Of a stretch of 32,519 nucleotides of DNA, positions 22,621-29,735 are shown piece by piece; the stretch's first letter is position 1, and every line of letters begins with the position of its first letter. A program made the position numbers and the translations under genes. Below the pieces are notes generated by a model. It did no database searches. It was not told the DNA's origin and saw nothing but the letters and a program-made list of their open reading frames with translations. The stretch comes from Caulobacteraceae bacterium (lineage in GTDB: Bacteria; Pseudomonadota; Alphaproteobacteria; Caulobacterales; Caulobacteraceae): assembly GCA_003136615.1 (NCBI GenBank), contig PLFA01000153.1, positions 10,998 to 43,516 on the forward strand, in the 5' to 3' direction.

Positions 22621-23337
22621 ATGCCAATCGCCGCGCCGGCCCTTTGCGCCGGCATATTTGACGTGGATGGCGTGCTGCTCGCCTCGCCGCACGAACAGGC
22701 GTGGCGTGACGCCCTGGCGGGCTATGCGGACCCCGCAGCCTTCACCACGGCGATCTATCAGGCGGACGTGGCCGGTAAGCCGCGCGCCGATGGGGCCCTG
22801 GCCGGGCTGAAGGCGATGGGCGTGGCGGAGCCTGAGAGCAAGGCCGTCGCCTATGCCGAGTCCAAGCAGACGCGGCTCGAGGCGTTGATCGCTAAGGGCG
22901 CGGTCACGGCGTTTCCCGACGCCCTGCGCTTCGTGCAGGCGGTTTACGATCTGGGTTGGCGCCTCGGCGTCGCCTCGTCGTCGAAGAACGCCAACGCCAT
23001 GATGAAACCCATTCGGCTGGAATCGGGCGTCAGGCTGCTGGATGTGTTCAGCGCCAATGTCTGCGGTCGCGATCTGGCCCATGGAAAGCCGGATCCCGAG
23101 CTGTTCCTGATCACAGCCTCCGAACTGCACGCCGAGCCCCGGGACTGTTTCGTGGTCGAGGACGCGCCGGCGGGCGTCGAAGCCGCCCGGGCCGGAGGGA
23201 TGGCGGCGCTTGGCGTGGCGCGGCTTCATGACACGCGCCTCCTCAAGGCCGCGCACGCGAACCTAGTGGTCACAAGCCTGGGCGATGTGGATCTGGAAGA
23301 GCTCAAGGCGGGGCGTCTGCGCCACAAGGCCGCATGA
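22621..23337 (+). CDS. HAD-superfamily beta-phosphoglucomutase-like protein
   Basis: HAD phosphatase/phosphomutase, 238 residues. The ATG at 22621 starts MPIAAPALCAGIFDVDG, putting the nucleophile and acid/base Asp pair at 14 and 16. Motif II Ser is in VASSSKN, motif III Lys in HGKPDPELF and motif IV in VVEDAPAGVEAARAGGM. The four-helix cap lies at about 28-95. Its stop overlaps the ATG of the GH65 gene (ATGA at 23334-23337), the classic pairing in which a GH65 phosphorylase releases beta-glucose 1-phosphate and beta-phosphoglucomutase turns it into glucose 6-phosphate. Simple phosphatase activity is not excluded. Confidence 0.87.
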   Translation: MPIAAPALCAGIFDVDGVLLASPHEQAWRDALAGYADPAAFTTAIYQADVAGKPRADGALAGLKAMGVAEPESKAVAYAESKQTRLEALIAKGAVTAFPDALRFVQAVYDLGWRLGVASSSKNANAMMKPIRLESGVRLLDVFSANVCGRDLAHGKPDPELFLITASELHAEPRDCFVVEDAPAGVEAARAGGMAALGVARLHDTRLLKAAHANLVVTSLGDVDLEELKAGRLRHKAA

Positions 23338-25646
23338 CGGATCCCAACACAAAAGCCCAGACCATGGACGCGGCGCTGAGCCCCACCGCCGATCCGGGTT
23401 GGGTGCTGGTGGAGGAGGGTTATGATCCCCTGCGCGAAAGCAGCCTCGAGTCCCGGTTCGCCATCAGCAACGGCTTTCTCGGCGTCCGTGGCGCGCGGGC
23501 GACGGCGCGCGGTTCACGCTGGATCGTCCCCGCCCGCACTTATGTGGCGGGCCTGTTTGACACCGGCGCGGCGGCTGGCGGGATTCCCGCCCTGGTCCAG
23601 GCCGCGGGTTGGCTGAATGTACGCCTGGTGATCGACGGCCAGACCCTGGGGCCCACTCCGGGTGATCTCACCGCTCACCGCATGACCCTGGATATGCGGC
23701 GCGCCGCGCTTTTCACGGACTGGCGCGCGCCGGAAACGCGCGTCGGGGGGCCTGGGCAAGTGGTGGCGCGGATGCGGAGCGCGCGACTGGTTTCACAAAA
23801 GGCGCGGGGGATTGGTCTGCAGCTTATCCAGATGAAGATGGGCGAGGGCGATATTGACGTCACGCTGGAAGCTGGCTGCGAGGGACTGGGGGCCGGCCTT
23901 ACCCAGGTTGTGTTGACACCGGATCTCGGACTGTGGCGCACCCGCCAATCCGACATCGGCTTGGCCATGGCGGCGGGCGCCTGGCTTAGCGTGGACGCCG
24001 TGGAGCTCAGTTCCAAGTGCATGGGTCCGCTCACATGTTGCTGGAGCTGGAGAACCCGCCCCGGCCAGATGGTCACTTTCGCGCGCCTGGTGTCATTGGC
24101 GCGGCGCCGAGGCCCCAAGGCGGACATCGCCGACGCGGCGTGCGGGGCGCTTCACGCCGCGCGCGCACAGGGCTGGCGCGGGGTCCTGGCCGATCATGAA
24201 GGCGCCTGGGACGATCGGTGGCGCCTTAGCGAGGTCACAGTCGATGGCGACCCGGCAGCACAGACGGCGCTGCGCTTCGCGCTTTATCACCTGAACGGCG
24301 CCGCCAATCCCGACGACGAGCATGTATCGATTGGCGCCCGCGCCCTGACGGGCGACGACTATCTGGGTCATGTTTTCTGGGACACCGAGATCTATCTCGT
24401 GGCCTTCTATGCCCTTACCTGGCCGCGGGCGGCGCGAGCGCTGCTCATGTACCGCTTTAATACCCTGGACGCGGCGCGGGCCAAGGCGACGCGGCATGGC
24501 TGGCGCGGCGCTTTTTATGCCTGGGAATCCGCCGATACCGGCGCGGAGGCGTCACCGGCCCAGGTGATCGCGCCGGACCGGCAGGTGGTGACCATTCTCT
24601 GCGGGACGCAGGAACAGCACATCAGCGCCGACGTCGCCTACGCCGTCTGGCACTATTGGCGAGCCACGGGCGACGATGAGTTCCTGCGAGACGCCGGCGC
24701 TGAGATTATCCTGGAGACCGCCCGTTTCTGGGTCAGTCGCGCGACGCTCGAGACGGACGGCTTGCGCCATATCCGGGGCGTCATTGGACCCGATGAGTAC
24801 CACGAGACCATCGACGATAACGCCTTCACCAATGTCATGGCGCAGTGGAACATCCGGCGCGGGCTGGATATGGCGGCGCTGATGGATGAGCGGTGGCCGG
24901 ACGATTGGGCCGCCCTGGCCTCTCGGTTGGACCTGAAAGCGCCAGAACTTGACGCGTGGCGCGAGGCCGCCGACACGATTCTTACGGGGCTGGATCCCAA
25001 GACCGGCCTTTATGAACAGTTCGCCGGCTATTTTGGCCTCGAGGATATTGATCTCACGGCCTATTCGGGACGCTCCGTCCCGATAGATGTGGTGCTCGGC
25101 CGCGCGCGCACCCAAGGCTCCCAAGTCATCAAGCAGGCCGACGTGGTGGCCCTGCTGGCCCTGCTGCCAGAGGCGTTTGGCGGCAATAGCGGCGCGGCCA
25201 ACTTCCGCTATTACGCGCCTCGCTGTGGTCAGGGCAGTTCGCTCAGCGCCGTTGTCCACGGGCTGGTCGCCGCGCGGCTTGGGGACGGCGAGACCGCCCT
25301 CAGCTATTTTCAGAAGACTGCGGCAATCGATCTCGCCGACAGCCAGGCCGCCGACGCCGGCGGCGTGCATATCGCCGCCCTGGGCGGCCTCTGGATGATG
25401 ACGGTTTTCGGATTCGCCGGCGTGACGCTGCACGAGGGCGGCATCGGCCTCAACCCACAGCTCCCCCCTGGCTGGGAGCGGCTGGCGTTTCCCATTCAGT
25501 GGCGGGGCCGACGCCTGCGGATTTTGATAGACGCCTTGAGGGGGCGCCTGGACAGCACCCTTGAAGCCGGCGAGCCGATGACGGTTTTCATCGGCGACGC
25601 GAAGATCCCGCTGAGCGTGGAGAGGGCCGTCTCGGTTGCACTTTAG
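23334..25646 (+). CDS. Glycoside hydrolase family 65 (disaccharide phosphorylase-like)
   Basis: A 770-residue GH65 protein; the family includes maltose, trehalose, kojibiose and nigerose phosphorylases that split alpha-glucosides with phosphate to give beta-glucose 1-phosphate. The N-terminal super-sandwich covers about 15-270, the (alpha/alpha)6 barrel about 310-680 and a small beta C-terminal domain the rest. Conserved sites are FWDTE at 348-352, the catalytic acid Glu488 in GPDEYHE, and KQAD at 600-603. N-terminal PLRESSLESRFAISNGFLGVRG is typical. The stretch near residue 225-240 (SKCMGPLTCCWSW) looks atypical but the frame stays intact. Translation is coupled to the HAD gene. No sugar transporter lies beside it, so the disaccharide may be internal, for example trehalose. 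Which linkage it cuts is unknown. Confidence 0.92.
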   Translation: MTDPNTKAQTMDAALSPTADPGWVLVEEGYDPLRESSLESRFAISNGFLGVRGARATARGSRWIVPARTYVAGLFDTGAAAGGIPALVQAAGWLNVRLVIDGQTLGPTPGDLTAHRMTLDMRRAALFTDWRAPETRVGGPGQVVARMRSARLVSQKARGIGLQLIQMKMGEGDIDVTLEAGCEGLGAGLTQVVLTPDLGLWRTRQSDIGLAMAAGAWLSVDAVELSSKCMGPLTCCWSWRTRPGQMVTFARLVSLARRRGPKADIADAACGALHAARAQGWRGVLADHEGAWDDRWRLSEVTVDGDPAAQTALRFALYHLNGAANPDDEHVSIGARALTGDDYLGHVFWDTEIYLVAFYALTWPRAARALLMYRFNTLDAARAKATRHGWRGAFYAWESADTGAEASPAQVIAPDRQVVTILCGTQEQHISADVAYAVWHYWRATGDDEFLRDAGAEIILETARFWVSRATLETDGLRHIRGVIGPDEYHETIDDNAFTNVMAQWNIRRGLDMAALMDERWPDDWAALASRLDLKAPELDAWREAADTILTGLDPKTGLYEQFAGYFGLEDIDLTAYSGRSVPIDVVLGRARTQGSQVIKQADVVALLALLPEAFGGNSGAANFRYYAPRCGQGSSLSAVVHGLVAARLGDGETALSYFQKTAAIDLADSQAADAGGVHIAALGGLWMMTVFGFAGVTLHEGGIGLNPQLPPGWERLAFPIQWRGRRLRILIDALRGRLDSTLEAGEPMTVFIGDAKIPLSVERAVSVAL

Positions 25647-25658
25647 CGAAGGTGTAGC

Positions 25659-26708
25659 TCACCCACTAACCTCCACGAACTCCAGCCAGACGCCGTCGGG
25701 CGCCGTGGCGGCGAAGGCTTGAGAAAAGCCATAGGGGGGGATGTCTGTGGCAACCACAGGCGTGACCCGCGCCCCGTCCGCGAGCAGCCGCGCGCGAGCC
25801 CCGGCGGCGTCCGGCACGATGAAGCGTAGGCCCGCCACCCCGAGGTTCGGGGGATGGGCGCTCTCGGCATGGTCGCGGCCTTGGACGGCCGGCATGGAGA
25901 TCAGTTCGATGGCGCCGCCGCCGGGGCTCACGCCGCCGAAGCCGCGAATATCCACGGCGAGGTGGTCGACCACGGGCCAGGGGAGCCCCATGACATTGGC
26001 CCCGCCACTGGGCCCGAGACTCGCGGCCTTGCTGATCTGGGTAAAGCCCAGGGTGGTGCGGAAAAAGGCGTCCGAGGCCGAGATATCCTCCGTCGTGATC
26101 GCGGCATTGGCAACCCGAGACCAGCGCTTGAGCTCGCCCCAGCCCACCAACGGCGGCCGGATGCGCTGAATGAAGGAGAGGCGCACGCCGTCGGGGCTGG
26201 TGGGCGCCCACTGGATCACCTCGACGCCATAGACTTCGTAGCGCAGGGGCTCGGCGGGAGCGCGCCAGCCCCGGGCATGCAGGGCTGCGCGGGTCGCCTC
26301 CATGTCGGTGACGCGCAAGTCCAGGGCGTTGATCCCGCCGGTCTCCCAGGCCTGGTCGTCGACGCGGATCCGGATCTGGAGGGCGCCCTGGACCTCGATG
26401 AGGCGGATGAAACCCGTGGTCGTTCCCACATTGCGCATGAGGGTCTGGCGCGTCTGGGCGCCAGCCGGCAGGCCCCAAAGGATGTTCAGGCTCTGGTCGG
26501 GCGGGCCTTGCCACGCCGTTTCCCAGGCGCCGACGGTGGTGAGTGTCTCCACCCAGGGACGGGCGTCAGCGACGATGATCAGGGCCTCGCGCCATCCGGT
26601 TGCGATGGTGGGGGCCCCAGCGCCGGCGGCGGGGTGATCGGCGGCGAGGGCGCGCGGCGCGATGACAGCGGCGGCGGCAGTCGCAAGGAGGGTCCGGCGG
26701 GAGGTCAC
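25659..26708 (-). CDS. Exported VOC-fold (glyoxalase-like) protein with Tat signal
   Basis: 349-residue protein starting with GTG and a twin-arginine signal (TSRRTLLATAAAAVIAP, likely cleaved after about residue 22 at ALAA). The mature part appears to hold two vicinal-oxygen-chelate modules (about 38-165 and 190-348). The second has the usual pattern of AAITTEDISASDAFFRTTLGF, DHLAVDIRG, AGLRFIVPDA and GVWLEFVEV. VOC proteins include glyoxalases and extradiol dioxygenases, but which metal ligands are real is unclear by eye. Periplasmic location would be unusual for a glyoxalase. It is the last gene of a four-gene minus-strand operon and its GTG overlaps the stop of the reductase gene. Confidence 0.78.
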   Translation of the reverse strand: MTSRRTLLATAAAAVIAPRALAADHPAAGAGAPTIATGWREALIIVADARPWVETLTTVGAWETAWQGPPDQSLNILWGLPAGAQTRQTLMRNVGTTTGFIRLIEVQGALQIRIRVDDQAWETGGINALDLRVTDMEATRAALHARGWRAPAEPLRYEVYGVEVIQWAPTSPDGVRLSFIQRIRPPLVGWGELKRWSRVANAAITTEDISASDAFFRTTLGFTQISKAASLGPSGGANVMGLPWPVVDHLAVDIRGFGGVSPGGGAIELISMPAVQGRDHAESAHPPNLGVAGLRFIVPDAAGARARLLADGARVTPVVATDIPPYGFSQAFAATAPDGVWLEFVEVSG

Positions 26709-27394
26709 GCCGCGGGGCCATTTCCAAACAGCAGCTTGTTGTTGGGCCGGGGCCGGAGATGGAACTCGATGGCGTCGGGGCGGTCCTGGAAGAAGAAGGT
26801 GATGTAGAAGGCGGCCATTTTTTCTAGGTAGTGAGCGTTCGCCAAGGGCCCGGCGTCAACGAAGTGAAAGCCGGCGTCGGTGACAATGGATGCCGCGGTG
26901 AGCTTGGCGGCGGCGTCATCGCTGGCCACGCCCATGGTGATGGGGCCATCCACGACGGTCGGATCAGCCATGATGCGAAAATTGGTGGTGTTGAAAGCCT
27001 TGGCCACCGCCGCTCCGGGGGCCCATTCCTGGATCAGCTCGGCCGCCGAGTGGGGCACATCCACCTCGAATTCGAGGCCGTTCTCGTAACGTAAGGGGTT
27101 GGTGGCGTCGAAGATCACCTTGCCGGTGAGATCGCCGAGGCTGGCGATCGCCGCGCGGGCCTGCGCCCACGGAATGGCGAAGAGGATGAGGCGCGCGGCG
27201 GCGGCCGCCTGCGGCGGGGTCATGAGGCAGGCGGCGGGGCCGCTGTCAGCCACCAGTTCGGCGAGACCCTCCCGGGCATGATCGCGGGCGCCATAGATGA
27301 TGGGCCACCCGGCCTTCCCCAGGCGACGACCGAGCGGCGCGCCGACGCGGCCAGGACCGATCACGGCAATGGGCTCTCTTCGCGTCTCAGCCAT
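26705..27394 (-). CDS. NAD(P)-binding protein, F420-dependent NADP reductase-like family
   Basis: 229-residue Rossmann-fold protein of the NADP oxidoreductase coenzyme F420-dependent family. The ATG at 27394 is chosen because the dinucleotide-binding motif IAVIGPGRVGAPLG follows within residues 9-22; the frame is open further upstream but that part overlaps the hydrolase gene. Family landmarks: GKVIFDATNPL, AVAKAFNTTNF and DAGPLANAHYLEKMA. Bacterial members often act on other substrates and do not prove F420 use. It overlaps the upstream hydrolase-like gene by 8 bases and the downstream VOC gene by 4. A dehydrogenase or reductase step in a short catabolic pathway is plausible. Confidence 0.83.
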   Translation of the reverse strand: MAETRREPIAVIGPGRVGAPLGRRLGKAGWPIIYGARDHAREGLAELVADSGPAACLMTPPQAAAAARLILFAIPWAQARAAIASLGDLTGKVIFDATNPLRYENGLEFEVDVPHSAAELIQEWAPGAAVAKAFNTTNFRIMADPTVVDGPITMGVASDDAAAKLTAASIVTDAGFHFVDAGPLANAHYLEKMAAFYITFFFQDRPDAIEFHLRPRPNNKLLFGNGPAA

Positions 27395-28220
27395 GGTCCG
27401 GCCCCATATCGAGGAAGTCGTTGATCGCGGCCGCGATGGCCCCAGGTGCGATCTCGAAGGCGTCGCGGTTGAGATCGGGCAGGTCAATGATCTCCGCGCG
27501 CGAGAAGAGGGGCACGGCGCCGAGGGTCCAGGCGCGCAGGGCCTCATTGATGAAGAGGAGGCGCACGGCCTGGCGGATTTTCGGGATTTGGATCTCGGCG
27601 GGGTATTGCGAGAGCGCGTCATAGGCGCGCCAGGCGTGGGTGAAGCCGGCCATGGCGTCGGCGAATTTGCACTGGGCCGCCGCGAGGCTGGCGCCCGTCG
27701 AGCGCGCGCCGGCGATGGCGTTCCAATAGGGCGTGAGGTGGCCGCCATCCTCGGCGAGGATTGGGGCCTTGGCCATGGGGGCGAAGACCGTCGCCCGCGC
27801 CGCCGGCTCCTGAAAAGGCAGGCCGGCGAGAACAAGGCGTCGCACGCGATCGGGCTGCTGCACCGCCATCTCCACGGCGATCATGGCGCCGGTGTGGAAA
27901 CCCATAAGATCAAACTTAGACTCCTCGAGGTTTAGCTCCTCCACAGCGTGCGCCAGGGCGCGGGCATAGTCTTCCAGTCTCGTGGGTCCGGGCGGCGGGG
28001 CGGAGGCGCCAAAGCCTGGCGTGTCCACGGCGATGAGCTGTCGGCCCGGCGCCATGACCTGCATGAGGGCGTGGTAATAGGCGCCGGAATAGGGCGAGGG
28101 GTGCAGCAGAACCAGAGGCGCCCTCCCCGCCACGGGCGGCGTCATCCAGACATGCATCTGGCCGAAGGGGCCGTCGACGAACGCGCGTCGAAACCTTGGC
28201 GTTTCAGGCCGCGCCGTCAT
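27387..28220 (-). CDS. Alpha/beta-hydrolase-fold protein lacking the usual nucleophile
   Basis: 277 residues with a clear alpha/beta-hydrolase fold: VLLHPSPYSGAYYH (oxyanion region, near 38-50), VDTPGFGASAPP (near 65-76), a nucleophile-elbow-like segment near 103-115 and a cap region to about 220. The elbow reads GFHTG, so His109 stands where Ser, Cys or Asp should be. No His appears in the C-terminal region where the catalytic His is expected. It may therefore use different chemistry or be a binding protein; I recall similar GxHTG proteins in proteobacterial genomes but no function for them. It overlaps the MFS gene by 17 bases and the reductase gene by 8, so the operon is translationally coupled. 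Confidence 0.82.
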   Translation of the reverse strand: MTARPETPRFRRAFVDGPFGQMHVWMTPPVAGRAPLVLLHPSPYSGAYYHALMQVMAPGRQLIAVDTPGFGASAPPPGPTRLEDYARALAHAVEELNLEESKFDLMGFHTGAMIAVEMAVQQPDRVRRLVLAGLPFQEPAARATVFAPMAKAPILAEDGGHLTPYWNAIAGARSTGASLAAAQCKFADAMAGFTHAWRAYDALSQYPAEIQIPKIRQAVRLLFINEALRAWTLGAVPLFSRAEIIDLPDLNRDAFEIAPGAIAAAINDFLDMGPDHG

Positions 28221-29556
28221 CGCTCGCGGTCAATTCGGCCATGCGACGATAGGGCGCCCGGGAGACGGCGAACATAGTGAAGCTCAAGACGCCCGTAACC
28301 CCGAACACGACCGCCAAGGCGGGTCCGAGCCCCTTTGGCCCTTGGAAGAGATGGTCGGAGAGATAGCCCACGGCCAGCGGGCCGAGGGACAGGGAGATCA
28401 GGCCGGTTGAAAGGGTGAAGAGGGCGATCACCTGCCCGCGCAAGGGGCCCGGCGTGACCCGGTTCAGGGCGGTCAAGGTGGAGACGGCGACGCAATTGGT
28501 GGCGAGGCTTAAGAGGCAATAGAAGACGACGGCGGGAATGGCGCCGGCGATCAGACTCGCCACGACGCCCATGATCGTGAACCAGACCACGCCCCAGAGG
28601 GGCACCAGGACCGAGGCGTCCGCGCGGCCGCGCTTTTCCAGCCAGGCCGCCATCCAGCCGCTGCCGACGCAGCTGGCGATGCCGCACGGGACACCGAAGG
28701 TTCCGAGAAGGCCGCCCACCTCGGGCGCCGTCATCCCATGGCCCCGGATCAGCAGGCTGGGGAACCAGGCCACCAGGGCGTAGATGGCCGTCGTGTTGAG
28801 CACCGCCCCGGCGATGACGCCGAAATAGACGCGCGGGGCGCCCGCGAGCTGTTTCCACAGGGGCGCGAGGGAGACCGGCGGACGGACGTCCCCTAAGTTC
28901 CGGCGCGGCGGCTCTTTGACCGTCAGGGCAAAGATCAAGCCGACCACGAGGCCGGGCGCGCCGATCAACAGAAAGGCGATCTTCCAGGTCGCCAGGCGCC
29001 CGAACACAGCCGGATCGTCAAGGCGAAGATGGGTCGCGAAGGCTATCGCAGCGCCCCCCAGCAGGAAGGCCATGGCCGAGCCGATAGAAGTGCCGATGGC
29101 GTAGACGCCATAGGCCCGCGGCCGCGCCTTGACGGGAAAGGAATCCGCGATCATGGAGGCGCCGGCCGGGCTCAAGGTCGCCTCCCCGGCCCCGACGCCA
29201 ATGCGGGCGAGGAAGAGGGCCGGAAAGCCGCTGGCGAGGCCGCACGCCATGGTGGCCGCGCTCCAGACGGTGATGCCTAGCGTCACGAGATTGCGCCGGT
29301 TGGTCCGGTCGGCGAGGAGCCCGAGCGGCAGGCCGAGGACGCCATAGAACAGGGCGAAGGCGAAGCCCTGGAGCAGGCCCATGAGGCTGTCGGAGATGTG
29401 AAGGTCCGCCTCGATGGGTTGGACGAGGAGCCCCAGGCCAATCCGGTCGACGATGGAAAAGGCGTAAGCTGTCATCAGGGCGATGACGACCCACCAGGCG
29501 CGGAGCGGGGCGGGAAAGGCAGGCGTGATCGCCAGGGGCCGGGCCGTATCTGTCAT
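28204..29556 (-). CDS. MFS transporter, spinster-like family
   Basis: 450-residue 12-helix major facilitator. The N-terminal half shows the spinster/organic-acid type pattern: AFSIVDRIGLGLLVQPIEADL in helix 1 and the loop after it, then SDSLMGLLQGFAFALFY, LADRTNRRNLV in loop 2-3, and GVGAGEATLSPAGASMIAD. Such transporters are common beside alphaproteobacterial catabolic genes and usually import an acidic or aromatic substrate. It is first in the minus-strand operon, followed with overlaps by the hydrolase-like, reductase-like and VOC genes, so it probably brings in their substrate. The substrate is unknown. Confidence 0.9.
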   Translation of the reverse strand: MTDTARPLAITPAFPAPLRAWWVVIALMTAYAFSIVDRIGLGLLVQPIEADLHISDSLMGLLQGFAFALFYGVLGLPLGLLADRTNRRNLVTLGITVWSAATMACGLASGFPALFLARIGVGAGEATLSPAGASMIADSFPVKARPRAYGVYAIGTSIGSAMAFLLGGAAIAFATHLRLDDPAVFGRLATWKIAFLLIGAPGLVVGLIFALTVKEPPRRNLGDVRPPVSLAPLWKQLAGAPRVYFGVIAGAVLNTTAIYALVAWFPSLLIRGHGMTAPEVGGLLGTFGVPCGIASCVGSGWMAAWLEKRGRADASVLVPLWGVVWFTIMGVVASLIAGAIPAVVFYCLLSLATNCVAVSTLTALNRVTPGPLRGQVIALFTLSTGLISLSLGPLAVGYLSDHLFQGPKGLGPALAVVFGVTGVLSFTMFAVSRAPYRRMAELTASDDGAA

Positions 29557-29644
29557 GGCCTTGACTTCGCATTCTTAGCGCAAGGCCGCAAAGCCCCTTG
29601 GCCGCGCTGTTCAAGGCGCGGGCAGCGGGGTGAGCGGAAGCGGC

Positions 29645-29678
29645 CCGGAGATAAGTTACAGATATTTAATCTCTCCGG
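29645..29678. promoter_or_regulatory. Imperfect dyad in the divergent MFS/tricorn region
   Basis: CCGGAGAT (29645-29652) and ATCTCTCCGG (29669-29678) form an imperfect inverted repeat around a 16-base AT-rich centre. It lies between two divergent genes, about 50-80 bp upstream of the protease start, in a 170-bp gap that is otherwise plain. A plausible operator or promoter-overlapping site. Confidence 0.35.
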
Positions 29679-29696
29679 TCGGCAGGGGTCCTTAAG

Positions 29697-29735
29697 GTGA
29701 AGGTGGTTTAGGTGAAGGTTGTCAGCATGAAGGTT
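29697..29735 (+). repeat. Three 15-nt-spaced (G/A)TGAAGGT start-like repeats
   Basis: The words GTGAAGGTG, GTGAAGGTT and ATGAAGGTT begin at 29697, 29712 and 29727, exactly 15 bases apart and all in the protease frame. The first would be a five-codon minigene ending in TAG (29709-29711); the second and third are both possible starts of the protease. Each AAGG can act as ribosome binding site for the next copy 8 bases downstream. Confidence 0.6.

Noticed and set aside
24000..24060. Possible double frameshift in the GH65 gene where the translation reads KCMGPLTCCWSW.
   Set aside because: The frame is unbroken and flanking motifs stay in register; the segment can be a divergent loop of the N-terminal domain.
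26705..27835. Longer version of the F420-reductase-like gene starting at 27835.
   Set aside because: The extra N-terminus is Arg/Pro/Ser-rich, overlaps the alpha/beta-hydrolase gene out of frame and precedes a standard Rossmann start at 27394.
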